Below, piece after piece: positions 13,330 through 25,259 of a DNA stretch of 64,000 nucleotides. The notes under the pieces were generated by a model, which searched no databases, was not told the origin of the DNA, and saw nothing but the letters and a program-made list of their open reading frames with translations. Both the position numbers and the translations under genes were made by a program. Position 1 is the first letter of the stretch; every line of letters starts with the position of its first letter. Origin of the DNA: Gonatopus flavifemur. Lineage: Eukaryota > Arthropoda > Insecta > Hymenoptera > Dryinidae. Location: the NCBI GenBank assembly GCA_018340375.1, contig JAFFJZ010000003.1, forward strand, positions 17,050,001 to 17,114,000. Direction: 5' to 3'.

Positions 13330-14075
13330 TACATTATTTATTCGGATAGAATAAACGCCCTAGTTTTTAACAGTTCGAAAATGAAACTAGATAGTATGCT
13401 TAAGTCTTTTCTGGTGTGTTTATTGAGGGAGTGTGATAGAAAATCTTCAGAATTGTGTATATTCTGGAAATTCAAATACTTTTTCCTGAGAAATTCGTGC
13501 ATTGGGCAAGTGCATATTAAGTGTTCTAAATTTTCAGTCACATTGCCATTACAAACTAAGCATATCTCCCGAGGGTTTACCGTGTATGAGATATTCTGAT
13601 ATCTGAAAATCGTCATGTACTTATTTGTTAGGCTGGCGTTCATGATGACCCTTTGCCATAGCAAGGGACAGCGCAACTTCAGATACGGCATCGGTTCGGA
13701 AAGTAAGCTCATTTTTCAAATATTCTGGCAAGAATTGGAGTTTTTATATCTTGTCAAGTCATTGTCATGGAATGTAATAGCAAGTTTTTGGAAGAAAAGC
13801 TCTTTTCCTCTTTTTAGTGAACTCCACTAGGTTGAGCTATCCCCGAAATTGCGCTGCCCAATTCCAAGTCTCATCACAATCAAAAGCAGATTCTGGGATA
13901 TCTGTGGTTCGGCATGGCAAGTGTTTTCATCAACCAACCCCAGTTTAACTTGAGTGCCCTATCAGCTAGTGGCAACAGTCCCAATCCAGCCTCAGTGCAT
14001 ATCCTGGGGTGTTCTTCGGCAGGGCAAACAATTTTTGTTTTATTGATTGAATTAACAGACAAATAATGTATCAAA
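13330..14075 (-). pseudogene. Decayed non-LTR retrotransposon (LINE), 3' part of the polymerase ORF
   Basis: Two broken minus-strand reading frames resemble the C-terminal region of LINE polymerases. At 13880-14074 the sequence GLGLLPLADRALKLNWGWL resembles the segment after the reverse-transcriptase domain. At 13338-13712 the frame includes CLVCNGNVTENLEHLICTCP, a Cys-x2-Cys..His-x4-Cys knuckle typical of LINE C-termini, followed by about 60 residues and a stop. Stops and frame changes between the two parts (about 13713-13880) show it is inactive. No endonuclease or catalytic YADD region is present, so it is 5'-truncated. Clade not assigned. Confidence 0.6.
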
Positions 14076-14245
14076 TTAAGAACATGGCTAGATGAATGAG
14101 TTGAAAGGAATATCTAGATCATTTGATGGTAAGCAAATTCTGGAGGATATGGGATGTGCCGGATATGTGACAATGAAAAGGTTGGCATGGATAAATGGAG
14201 ATGGAACATTCTATCAGATCTAGTCTCTAGCCTGATTAATCTTAA

Positions 14246-14282
14246 TGATGATGACGACGACGAAAACGACGACGACGACGAC

Positions 14283-14318
<36 letters not shown>

Positions 14319-14325
14319 AATGATG
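14246..14325. repeat. GAT/GAC trinucleotide microsatellite
   Basis: An 80 bp run of GAC then GAT triplets. Open frames across it encode poly-Asp or poly-Met/Ser but have no splice or start context, so I treat it as a simple repeat. Confidence 0.9.
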
Positions 14326-14349
14326 TACCTATCGTTCTTGTCACGCGCC

Positions 14350-15400
14350 ACGCGAGCCATACGAGGCGTTAGGAAACGTGACATACATCAAGTTATTTTT
14401 ATTTACAAAAGAAAATCAAATGCATTGATTTCTCTTATCAATGTCGTTTCCGAATTCAGTAACTAGGTCGGAAGTGATAGGATTATTGACAAAATTGAAT
14501 AACTGCCTTAATCATCAACATTTGAAGTGTTTTTTTTTGCAACAAAAAATCAACGATCGATCAATATATGACATAAATTGAGAATATATCAATGATGGAT
14601 AAGAGTTATGATTTTGTAATTTTATCTCCATAGATGGATAAGGTTTCCTGTATTCTTGTGAAATATTATTGGTTCTTCAGAATTTATATGGAAAATTGAT
14701 CGATACATGTGAGTGATGATCATCTATGAAGGGTTATATGTCTCTATCCTTGTTCATGTTCAAACGTAATTACGAAATTCCTGGACATCATGAGTTCCAT
14801 ACATGTTCCAATATTCGGCCCCTGTGACCATCTATGGCCCAGTGCAATGTGCAATGATTAGGCCAATTGATGAGCTAGCTCTCCTCAATAAGGTTCTAAC
14901 AGCAACCTAGTGTTACAATTATTACGAAAATCTAATTTTCCAATGAATTTTTAGCGAGGAAAATCCAATCCTCAAAGTTCGAATAGAAAAGCTCCTGTCA
15001 AGATCACGCATCAAATTCGTACCAATAATCGCTAAAAATCTTAAAACTATCCTATAAAATTCAGCAGATTCCAGCACTCGAAAGTAAGCTCAGCTCCACA
15101 TAACTTCCAACAAAATCATTCAATTCCATTTCGACCCCGACAATTTGAATATCAAGCGCACGTCAGTGATATTCCCACACATTTCAAACCCAGCATGAAT
15201 ATTTTTCATCCGCACACCCTCAAAGTGAAATAACGTTTTATCTCTTCAAAATGCACATGAATCAAATTCACACTCGATATACACAGATACATATTTTTAC
15301 GATTTCGATCTGAAAATCCTCATCGAATCCGCAGTAGAATGTCGGAGAACCGTATTGAATGAAACGTAACACAACTATCTACCGTGTAATTGTTATTATT
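14350..15400. other. Non-coding stretch
   Basis: A/T-rich sequence. A short GC-richer patch near 14815-14890 contains GGCCC/GGCCA words like those at 19.9 kb, but too few to call an element. No gene seen. Confidence 0.35.
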
Positions 15401-15420
15401 CCTGTCATTATCTTGATATT

Positions 15421-15511
15421 ATGAAACCGCGAACGAGCGATAAATTTTACTGGAAATGTATAGTCTTATTGGTTATAGACACACGCATAGCCGCAGGAGG
15501 TATACCACAGT
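15421..15511 (+). CDS. Possible first coding exon with signal-peptide-like start (weak)
   Basis: An ATG at 15421 opens a plus-strand frame encoding MKPRTSDKFYWKCIVLLVID and then TRIAAGG, which resembles a short signal peptide. A possible donor, CAGGAG|GTATAC, follows after 15511. A strong acceptor (a C/T-rich tract ending CTCTTAG) lies at 15850, and both continuing frames stay open for 30-44 codons. The local G+C content is above background. Against this: the donor is mediocre, the minus strand is also partly open, and I recognise no homologue. Treat as a hypothesis. Confidence 0.2.
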
Positions 15512-15850
15512 GCGTTGCGATCGTTCCGTGCCATGTACGTTCATTCAAATTGATACACATAAAGTCATTAATTTTTCCATCAAGTTTCCATTCTCTATTC
15601 ATTGCGGTTGACGTATCGTGGACCCAGGAAGAGAGAAGAAGATGATTCAACGAAGAAGAGGATGATGATAATGATATTCAGGTCAACCTTGGATATCGAT
15701 GATATTCAATTGATGTGTTACGAGTTACAGACAAGGGTGGTTCATCAAGAACGGAACTCAGATATCAAATGGGGAGGATCATAGGATGATTCTCTTTTCC
15801 TCAACACCACCGTCACCGTTGACTCGCCTTTACTACTCCTTCTCTCTTAG

Positions 15851-15985
15851 ACCTTGATGTCGATGTCGATGTCGAATTCGATGTCGACGCCGAAGCCGAC
15901 GTCGCATCGGCCGGTCGATTTTCTTACGCTCGAGTGCATTGAGGAACGGCGGAGGTTCGAAAGAAAGAGAAATTTAGACGGATAG
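15851..15985 (+). other. GC-rich exon-like patch with GATGTC hexamer repeat
   Basis: The sequence after the acceptor-like CTTCTCTCTTAG contains GATGTC repeated (15856-15890), then GACGCCGAAGCCGACGTC. One plus frame gives alternating Asp-Val/Glu-Ala residues and another alternating Met-Ser, both ending at stops within 45 codons. On the minus strand, an ATG with the following CACTCGAGC|GTAAGA could equally be a short first exon. It is exon-like but the strand is not settled. Confidence 0.3.
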
Positions 15986-16140
15986 ATAGATAGAGATTAT
16001 ATGGAACGAATGTGGGTCGAAGTCGAAGATTATATCGACTTCCTGGGATACGTAATACGTGGTGGAATTCTGCAAAATCGTCGTGGATTTTAAATTATCC
16101 GGAGAGAATGAAATATATCCTTCCCTCGTATACGTGTCAA

Positions 16141-16169
16141 AATATATATATATATATATATATATATCG
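16141..16169. repeat. (AT)n microsatellite
   Basis: An uninterrupted alternating A/T run of about 25 bp. Confidence 0.9.
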
Positions 16170-16199
16170 AGAATTTCAAGATACGCATTCAATTTCGAA

Positions 16200-19100
16200 T
16201 GTTGTAATCGATATACACGAGTTTTTGTCGCGAGGGTATATTGTCAATGGAACAGATTTGTATCGGGGAAAGATCGATATGTATTTCTTCTTTATTGAAT
16301 AATCAAATTTACAAAGATTCATGTGTTTGTGGGACATTTGTTCAGAGAAAATATTACTCGATAGTTGTTTTCTTTTCTTCCCAGATGAAAGTATATACGA
16401 GTGAAATGGTTAGATAAATCAAAAGTAATCGCGAAAATGTTTGTGGGAGCAAAAGAAATAAGTTTGACGGAAATATAAACTTTCCCAGATTTTTCTTCGT
16501 TCTTTGAATTCGATCCGGTAAATATATCTATACAACTGAAATCGAAATAAACTTTCTAATGGACTTTATTGGATTGAAGAATTGTGTATGATGGAAGGAT
16601 TTCTTTGCTCCCTCTTTTCGTGTTTGTTCGTTCATAATTTCCATGCTTCAAATTCTCATCAACGAGTACGGAATATTCATTTTGGTAGTTGAATTAATTG
16701 GCTTTTCAAACTGATTTAGACAATTTTTATCCAAAAATTCATCTTTTTCTTTTATTTATGAGGGATAATGATGATTCAGTGTACGCGAAGAGTGAGACTT
16801 AAATTTTTCGGCATAAAGTATCGTTAAATTTAATGAGCTTCTCAACAAAAAAAAAAGTATACCCTCTTCGAGGCTAGTGACGGGTGAATTTTTCGCAATT
16901 AAACAAACGAGGGATAAATGAATAACGAATTTTTCATCTTTTTTTTGATCCAACGAATTACAGAGATACGTAACTCTGGCGTGATATCCTGTTTATTTTT
17001 TAATTACGAATCAATGTTATTTCATTTAGAGTAATGATTCAGAACTAAAATGAACTTTTTTCGACTATAAAAAAAAATACTGCAATCGCATATACGAGGA
17101 GGAATAAAACGATTCTCATGTAGAACCGTCAAGCTTTACGATAGTTCCAAATGGGATGGAATAGCAATTTACCACCGACCTAACCAGATGTGCTTTTTCG
17201 TTGAAGAGCTGCAATTTGGGAATTATTTACATCTCCATAAAGCCAGCGGCAATCAAGAAAATATTCGAACCGATCCATAATTACGTGCAGGAATGAAAAA
17301 AAAAAGTAGTTATATTTGAATCGGTGGGACGAAGATCAAGATATTTGTAACATTGCAGATAACATAGAATAGGAGGGACATTCGTCATGCGATCAATGTA
17401 CTTGCGGTATGTTCGCTTAATTACAGAGATAGTCATCGTGTGGGTGCTTGCACGTAAATACTTGCATCCATACGTGTATAAGTCTGTGTACGGATCAATA
17501 AGATCGTCGTTTTAAGTTAATCCATATTAATCGAACTGATTCGAATGAAATAGTTGAACACGAGAAGCTTTTCAATCAAGAGCAAACTCTCAAAGGAATG
17601 CGCGTGGTACATTTGTATGTAGAAGGTTCAGAAACTGTTAACCAAAATTCATTTACATGTCAATTAATTCTACTGTGAATTCGTTACGGAAAGGTCGAAG
17701 ACGTCGTGTCACCGTGACTAAATCACTCGGTTAATGAAGTACATCTATGTGTTGAAGAGAAGGTAGAAGAAGGTAGAATATCAACTCGCCGAATTACACC
17801 GTGCCTGTCGCGAATAATGCCAAGGGGGATGCAGGTTCGTGTCTCTATATTACAATAACATTGAATTCCGCGATTAACGATGTTACGTGAAAATGTACAC
17901 GGCTTTCCACCCTTTTTTTTTTGTTATCATATCCAACCGTCGATTCGGTTATCGCGTTTGTGCTTGATCGAGTGCACTTGATATCGAAGAAAAATGAAAC
18001 AAAACTACGTATACGTACATCACGAGAGGATTCCATCATTAAAATTTGCATCAAAAACAGTGACGTGTAGAGCTCACGCTTTGTATACACTTGGTAAAAT
18101 ATCTATCACACGTACAGGTACGACTTGGTCATCGAAAGATAGAGAGATAAAGAGTAATTAAAGCATTTAATAGCATCCGCTGAATTATTGCGAGTTCTCG
18201 TTCCGAAAGTGCACTTTCATTATCATTGAAAGTCAATAAAACTTTTAGAACCTCGACTTGTCGGAAGATGATGACTAACTTTCCGTGAAGTTTTTGAGCT
18301 TAGAAGTTAGGAATCGTAAAGCGAAGCCGCGACGACGTGATGTTTTATCTTCCAAAAAAGAATATCTTATACCAGAGTTGAGACGACGGAGATTTCTTGT
18401 ACTCAATCGGATCAACCTACTTTTTTCCTCTTGGAAACTAATAGAAACTGTGAAAGAAGAAAAATCAAGGTTTAAGCTTTGTCCTTTTCATGTAAATGTT
18501 TTTTCTTTACAGGATGAGATACAAGATACAAGATACATTATATTGTGTAACGATAGAACATAAGTCAACTTTTTCTTTGATATACCATGCAACGGTAATG
18601 AAATTGCAATGAAAGGTCGGTCATTTTCATTTTAATGTACTCGAAGGGATACTTTGATAGAATAACAATCAATTATCATCGATCTTACTGCATCTTTCAT
18701 CATATTTTACAAAACAATCTTTACGAACGAATAATATTGAACTTTCGACCTTCGGCATCCAAGAATGTAAGTAAGACAAATTTTCTATACCTCATCCAAA
18801 TCAATTGAACTTGGAAGGTTTACAATACGTAATCTCGTGAGAATTCATCCATCGTCCAAACTTGCCAATACAGAATTTATTTTTGATTGGTCAGTGAAAA
18901 AGAGTAGTCCTTGCGAGGAAGGTCTTAAAATTGGATTACATCATAACTCATCTCACCCTCATTTCGAAATGGAAGGAAAGAAAACGAAATTATTTGAACT
19001 AAAAGAGCAACCCAGTTTATAAAAAAACATCTCTATATCCGTGCGCCCTGTCGACAGCTCTGTTCTGCATACAAGCGATATGCACGTTCGTGCAGAGTTC

Positions 19101-19850
19101 CTTGCAGTCTCACAATATGAATGAGATCCATTTCCACTCTTCTATATCTCGCCTGCACATCATTCTTCAACTTTTTTCTTCCAACGACAACGAAGCGGCA
19201 CTGTATTCCTATCGAACGTGATTAGGTAATATTTCATTGTACATTCAAGCTTATTTGTAAGTCAATCCAATCAAGTATATTATTTCCCTTTGAGATTGCC
19301 GCGCCCTTCCTCTGGACTTGATTAATAATTTTTGTAACGTGTCGGGAAGGTTCGATTTGATACAATGTAGGTACGTACGAATGCAATGAATCATTAATAC
19401 GCTGGTTTACGATGATCGATAATTCATACGCTTGAGACAATGTTGAAAACCAAATATGTATTTCTCAACGAGTCGCGTTGCAATAAAAATGGAAGATTCA
19501 TGAGGCTTATCGTGATATCGAATTCCCGAATGAAAGAGAAATCCGAGTCTCGACATGTGGGTTGATTCGAGTTTATAATCGTCCATCAAATTCTTATGCT
19601 TGGATTCATTATTCGTTTTTTTGATTATTCTCGCGGTTTGAATCATCATTGAATTTGATTGTCAGATTTTTACAAAATGTTGAAAAAGCGTGGAAAAAAC
19701 TGCCGAATTGGTCCAATTATTGAAATATCAAATTATTCAAATTATGAAGGAACATTTATTATATTATACATCGAATAAAAAATTCCAATTGGATTCATGA
19801 AATTTAATTTCAATGTTCTCCAACCCATCCATCCATAATTCTTTTCAGTG
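16200..19850. other. Non-coding stretch
   Basis: 3.6 kb of A/T-rich sequence with short chance frames on both strands. No exon pair with fitting splice sites, no terminal inverted repeats and no RNA gene were found. Some short patches (for example 18285-18360) are slightly exon-like on the plus strand but lack support. Confidence 0.35.
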
Positions 19851-19924
19851 GGTTTTATCTGAAAAAACGCAATGGGTGAAACCGGGTCGAGTTTTTTCGG
19901 GTCAACCCTGTCTAAAGTCCATCC

Positions 19925-20330
19925 CCAAGTGTGTATTAACGGCGGGCCCAATTTGAGCCCAGGATGGATGCCCATGTTGCCCAACGTGGAACCAAGTTGG
20001 GCAGACAAATGGGGCCAACCCTGAGATGATAACATCGTTCCTAGCTAGGCAATCAATACTGCCCCTTCCTTTTTTTTTGAAATTGGAAAATTGCTTTGAA
20101 TTCTACCCCAGCGGGTATGAATTTCAGCCCCACTTTGACCTAGTATGGAGCCCCATCCTGCCTATATGGGCCCAAGACTGGACCAAAGTGGAACCAAAAT
20201 TCATAGACGCTGAGGATTGCACACACATGCTCGGGATATAAATTCACCCCAATCATGGTCTAACGCTGGTCCGAATTAGGGCCAATTTCAAATGTGCCCG
20301 CACTAAGATTCATTATTCCCATTCTCTACC
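19925..20330 (+). repeat. Word-repeat element 1 (GCCCAA/TTGGGC words, ATGATAAC core)
   Basis: The interior is a series of short degenerate words, GCCCAA, TTGGGC, GGGCCAA and GGACCAAAG, spaced 9-13 bp apart, in a region far richer in G+C than its flanks. A core, ATGATAACATC, lies at 20027-20037, about 90 bp from the left end. Outer segments TTAACGGCGGGC (left, ~19937) and GTGCCCGCAC (right, ~20294) are roughly complementary. Words of the same type spill over to about 19850 and 20400, so the ends are approximate. Core position and layout match 22673-22997 and 24811-25252. Confidence 0.6.
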
Positions 20331-20399
20331 AACCATAATTGTATGGGAAAGCACAACAGGGCCAAGATTGAGCCAACACACGCTTGGGTCCTTTTCGAG

Positions 20400-21590
20400 T
20401 GGAAAATCCTTGAAGCTTCTCTGATATTTTCTCCGCGGTTGAGTCGGGATTTGGGTTGTTTCCACATTAGATTTTGCAATTGTCAAAGACGTAAGTTGAA
20501 GTCGAAACAAATCGACGCAGGTTTCGCCATTACAGCAAGAATTCTACAATGATTTCAATGCCAAAACATGAGATAAAGGAAAAACGAAGGTTTGAAAATT
20601 CACGTTTGTTTTTGGAAAACAAACTCTGAGTGGAGATTGTCGAAGGTACATCTTTTGGAAAAATCGATATCAGATCTGAAGGATCAGTTAATCTTACGTG
20701 ACAAATAGTACAATGGTATTCGAAAATGCAACGGAAAAATCTCTCAGGACTCAATGGATTAAACCAACTGAATCGTCGCGTCTAGGCATTTATTAGCTTT
20801 GAAGCTTGGTGATGACTCATATTCCCTCCATCGGATTCCAATGAGTAATGCGGATGATATACAAGTGCTTTAAAGTGCTTGGTTCTGTATCTAACTTATA
20901 TCTATTGCTTCCTGAGAGGCGCCTACAGGACCCAACCATGCCAAAAAGATTTTTTCTTGACTGAGATTTCTCTTATATTAGCGTTATCTAGAGTGTATTC
21001 TTACGGTATTCGAACAGTCGTACTGCCTTACGCGGGTAACACATAGTGTAGTCTCTGTTACTCCTTCAACTACTATGAACAGAAATTGAATTCGATTCTC
21101 CAACGTGAACCTTGATCAACGCGATGTGAGGAGAAAAACGCATCATCGCTTATAATTTCAGCCCAAAGATAGACATTACAGCTCAGATATTTTTAAATCA
21201 CGTCACACTTATTTTATGACATTATGTACAATATATGGATGCAAATTTCAATTTGAATCATCAATTTTTGTTTTGAAAATGTGTTTACAATGTATCAAAT
21301 GCAATTCCATAATTTACGATACTTTAATTTTGATCTCGTAAACTTTAAGAACATCCATCATCTTTCGCCTTTGGAAACACAGACATTAACTTTTTTGTTC
21401 ACAAGATCAACGTTGATTTTGTTTTTTTTTGGAGTATGAGCAAAACAAATGACTTCCTGCACAATATTGTAATTACAAGGATAGATTAAAGGGCACGATT
21501 GGTTATGAGTTTGTAGGAAAAAGGTTAAACGTTGAGAAGCGTTCAATGGTGGTTGTTTCTTTGGCGGAAACTTCCTGCACAGCCATAGAA
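20400..21590. other. Non-coding stretch
   Basis: No gene or repeat family supported. A/T-rich with scattered chance frames. Confidence 0.35.
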
Positions 21591-21598
21591 AATGAAAG

Positions 21599-21700
21599 AT
21601 ATTGCAGGGTATCGAAACGAAGACGACTTTGAGAACAAGAAAAAGAAGAACAAGAAGTTGGAGAAGGAGAAGATCAAAGAGGAGAAAAATATAAGTAACG
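21599..21700 (+). other. Lys/Glu-rich exon-like segment (weak)
   Basis: After ATATTGCAG (acceptor-like, plus strand) an open frame encodes YRNEDDFENKKKKNKKLEKE and continues KIKEEKN with G-ending Lys and Glu codons, unlike the surrounding A/T-rich noise. A weak donor, AA|GTAACG, follows near 21694. A purine-rich low-complexity tract could produce the same appearance. No family recognised, and no partner exon found. Confidence 0.2.
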
Positions 21701-21819
21701 TCACGCTTATTAAACCGATGATGCCATCGAATATAAATAATGAAAGTGATTTCTTTCGTATCATTTGTAATGATCTTGATGTTTTTATAAACCTCACTGA
21801 GTACTCTAATTGAATTCAA

Positions 21820-22672
21820 GAATTGATTTTCGTGTGTTGATCGAATACATGCAGGTATATTATAATTTTCTTTGTATTCAGACCGGAAATGAAAACTGAT
21901 AATGATTTTTACTATAGTAAATTAAGCGATTTCTCTTGATTCTCACATCGATTATCTCCGTTATATTTTTTTATACTTATACGTTGAATTGAAATATTTG
22001 TTCTCGCGAATATTTCGATTAATCGAATATTACCTTTTGAAAATTAAATCGAGCGCAAGAAGAAATGAGAATCTGCAAATAACGCTCTTTCTTAAGCGCG
22101 TAGGAAAGCTAGACTGTTAAAATCACATCTTCGTGTGACATCTTAGTACGTATTTCCTGACAAACATTGAGGGAGTTGCGTTTACTTTACCGCCTTGTAA
22201 TCGTTTATACGACGAGTGACCAAGACTCTCTTCTGTTCTCCATTTGACGAAGAGCGACGTCGACAATACATTCTAATTACATTTTCTTCATGCTTTATGG
22301 GTATGTCCACGCATTTTGCACAGAAGAGTATTTTTCTTTCCAGTTAAGAACGCGATTTAATACGAAACAACACTTTTGCCTTGTCAGTTTTAACAGAATT
22401 CAATGGTGTGTACGTGTTCAATAATACCACGTGAAAATAATTTTAACAATTCCTTTGATTTCTTTGATCGAAAGAAATCCAATTTTTCGGTTCTCACATT
22501 TTAAGAACATTCCAGTTTCATACAATCCTTGTAGCAGTTCAAATATTCGTTTAAGATGAATTGGCTTTCTTTCGTTATGCGAAAGTCATTATGAAAATAA
22601 AATCAGAAACAATTCATTGAGCTGCATTGAATAGATTTTTGAATATCGAAAAGAGAGAATCATTTTCTCATG
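21820..22672. other. Non-coding stretch
   Basis: I see nothing gene-like or repetitive here. Confidence 0.35.
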
Positions 22673-22997
22673 GATAATCCCAATCAGAGAATCCCGTAAT
22701 ATGCCAATGTTGACAACAGGTGCAGTACAGTGCCAGTATTGGGTCTCCAACACTTGGTCAACACGTATGGGATCGGTATTGGATACATAAAAATACAATC
22801 ATATCCAGTACTGAGAACTTAATACCGGCCAGGCACTAACCCAGTACTGGCCCTGCACTGATTGCGAATAATGGCATCAGTACTCAATCCCCAGTACTGA
22901 AAAGCGTTATCATTCCAGACAAATGCCAGTACCCTGCCAGTCTTGGCTAGTACTGGTGCAGTACTGCGCCTGTTGTAAATTTCTGGTTGGGATGATA
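22673..22997 (-). repeat. Word-repeat element 2 (CCAGTACTGG words, ATGATAAC core)
   Basis: The ends are clear inverted repeats. The left carries ATAATCCCAATCAGA (22674-22688) and ACAACAGGTGCAGTAC (22713-22728). The right, read on the minus strand, carries ATCATCCCAACCAGA and ACAACAGGCGCAGTAC (22996-22961). The interior is packed with CCAGTACTGG, GCAGTAC and CCAGTATTGG words. The core ATGATAAC is on the minus strand at 22913-22906, 84 bp from the right end. Near that end, minus-strand AAATTTACAACAGGCGCA parallels the left end of the element at 24811-25252. Confidence 0.7.
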
Positions 22998-23112
22998 TAT
23001 CTTCCTTCGATCTGCAAAAAACCAATGAAAGTATTGGAATATAAGAATCATTAGTATAGATTTTGTGAAATGAAAACTTCATTTCAAGACATTTCAAACC
23101 CACAAAACATTC

Positions 23113-23349
23113 TCATAATACTTTCCCACACAGGAATTTGATACGAAAGAAAATTGATCTCAAAGCGAGATCGTTTTGGACCACGGTGTGCATAGCTTTT
23201 GTTGAGAATCCTTCGAAAATGCTGATTTTGCGTTCCACTAAGGCCTTCAACGCACGTGTGTTGTTTTTTGTACCCTTTTCCTCGTGAGTTTCTTTTCCAC
23301 CGGGGACGTTTACTCTTTTGGCGATCTCGGTTTGCGTTTCACGTAGCAT
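23113..23349 (-). CDS. Unidentified 78-codon open frame (weak)
   Basis: A minus-strand frame with a true ATG at 23349 and a stop at 23113 encodes MLRETQTEIAKRVNVPGG, a hydrophilic middle with GKETHEEKGTKNN, and a tail containing RKISIFEGFSTKAMHTVVQ. The codon and residue mix is more protein-like than most chance frames here and the local sequence is less A/T-rich. There is no clear acceptor or donor and no recognised family. It may be a fragment of a transposon gene or chance. Confidence 0.2.
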   Translation of the reverse strand: MLRETQTEIAKRVNVPGGKETHEEKGTKNNTRALKALVERKISIFEGFSTKAMHTVVQNDLALRSIFFRIKFLCGKVL

Positions 23350-24810
23350 TCAATGAACCCATTCAAAGCTCTCCTTCTCTTTAATCTTCCTTTGATCCTC
23401 CATAAAGGAAATTATTGTAAACTTTTGGTATTCCAATGACTTCTTCGAATCCTTTCACGTATACGTAACGTTGTTATTACGCCTGCTACGTGAGAAAAAT
23501 CAAAGAATGGGAATTTCATTTGTCATCGCATAATACCAAAATTCTCAGTTAGTTGCATAGATTTCACAATACGCGAAGAGAAAACACAGCTGATATCGAG
23601 TAACATAAAAATGATTAGATTGCTCTAGCCGGAGCATGGAGATATTGAATTTTTTGAATGAATGTATTACGTGTCACGGAGTATCGTTATCGAGTATCGC
23701 AAAAAATATTATACCTCTGTTTTTTCTGTTTTGCCGAAGAGAAAAGTACAGGGGAAACGAGAATAGAGAGAAACTGGTAATACGAAAGAATGAGGTGTCA
23801 TAGGTACAAGCCTCTCGTGCGAGGAACAGGATGAAATTTCGTCACAATGTATCGCATTGCACAAATCGATTTGGGAATATTGCATACTATGGGTGTATAT
23901 CGAGGCTTGTTACTGGGATACATGCATCCAACGCGGTTCTGTTCTGGCTTACGCACAAACGACGTTCGGGAAACGAACGATGATAAATCTACATCATTTT
24001 TGTTGTTCGATGAAACCTCGGTGACGAGTGTTCAACATTACTGTCGAGGGCAAGTTCTTTGTCTTTGTTTTTGAATGCACAATATATGTGTCACATTGAA
24101 ATTGAACGATAGAGTACACGAGGTACTTGTGCGTAGCCATGCGTTTGTTCTGAAGATTGAATATCGTCGGCGATGAGTGAAGATACCTTATTTGGCAACC
24201 TACAAGGTGACTCGAATAAAGATCAAATAAGGTGAGCTTATGTCGTACCGATTCCCGAGATGATTGCGACGTTGTTGATTTTATCTTCATAATTGGATCT
24301 AGCTAAACAATGTAATCGTGTATTTATAATATCCGATGTGCTTGTATACAAGTGAATTTCTCATGCTGGAACGTGTTGGATATTCAATATCCGTTTGATG
24401 AAATTCCACAGATTCATTCTTGCGAGAAATTCGTGTCGAAATCCTTGAGATACATCGGATGATTCAGAAATCTGTGTATCAAATTCTTCGAGTTATTGGA
24501 TACGGATTTCGATTTTTATCTGTTTTATGATAAATCTTGTGAGGGCGTGTTTTGGGGTTTATTTATATTCTTAGTCACTGGGAAATGGTTTATTGTTGAT
24601 AGAATTGGATGATGTCGCAATGCTGGTATCTCGGGAAGAGAAAGAAAACATGAAATTCATCATTGAATTGGTACTTCTTCTTCTTGATTCACAAAATTCA
24701 GCTGTGCTGAGGTGTACTCTGAACTTAGTAGGCATCAGCTTGTATCAGCTCTGGTCCTGACAAGGACTATGAGCTTGGCAGTTATATCAGGATTTTAAAC
24801 TGATCTTTAA
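23350..24810. other. Non-coding stretch
   Basis: Mostly featureless. From about 24715, GC-richer words (CTGGTCCTGACAAGGACTAT, GAGCTTGG) precede the element at 24811 and may be an older, decayed element; AGGACTATAAGCT at about 12936 is similar. Confidence 0.35.
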
Positions 24811-25252
24811 CCCATGTAAAAATTTACCAGTGGCGCAAGCCTGAGCCAGCCCTGACGAGCATTGGCGAAGCCTTGGGAGAAAGCCTGACCAAGGACTAAA
24901 ATGATAACATCATTTCAGCGATTAACGAGCCTCAATTTTCATGCCTGGGGCAGCGGTGTTGAAAGATCGCCAATGTTGGCGTAGGCTTGATTCAATGTTC
25001 CTGCCATGGTTGGCCGATACAAAACTTTTACTATAAAACCAATGGTGAATCAATCCTGAACCAACGCTGGCAAAAACTTGCGCCAACACCTGTCCAACAC
25101 TTTTCATCTCTGTATTGCCGACACAGGCACGATATTACCTCTATTGTTAATCAACGTTGGCCCAATACAAATCCCCTGCGCTTGGCTGTCACGCCTGGTC
25201 CAAGCCATTACCCGTGGTCAACATTGGTGGAATCGCTAAATTTTCACATGGG
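24811..25252 (+). repeat. Word-repeat element 3 (CCAACGTTGG words, ATGATAAC core)
   Basis: The ends are inverted: CCCATGTAAAAATTTACC at left (24811-24828) and GCTAAATTTTCACATGGG at right (25234-25251). The interior repeats GCCAATGTTGGC, CCAACGCTGG, CAACGTTGGCCCAA and AAGCCTG words. The core ATGATAACATC is at 24901-24911, 90 bp from the left end. Left-end AAATTTACCAGTGGCGCA matches the corresponding end of element 2. No protein-coding potential. Confidence 0.7.
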
Positions 25253-25259
25253 AATATGT

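Noticed and set aside
13330..14075. Functional LINE
   Set aside because: Only a 3' fragment with stops and frame breaks; no endonuclease or reverse-transcriptase catalytic core.
14154..14466. Open frames encoding poly-Asp, poly-Met or poly-Ser
   Set aside because: They are produced by the GAT/GAC microsatellite; no start, splice or conservation context.
16141..16302. Frames containing repeated Ile-Tyr
   Set aside because: They are generated by the (AT)n microsatellite.
21358..21819. 153-codon minus-strand frame with a hydrophobic Leu/Phe stretch
   Set aside because: It is antisense of a Lys/Glu-rich purine tract, which reads as Leu/Phe on the other strand; no family resemblance.
19850..25252. 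CRISPR-like array, because of repeated short words
   Set aside because: Words are degenerate, irregularly spaced and palindromic, with no constant repeat/spacer lengths, in a eukaryotic intron-bearing context.
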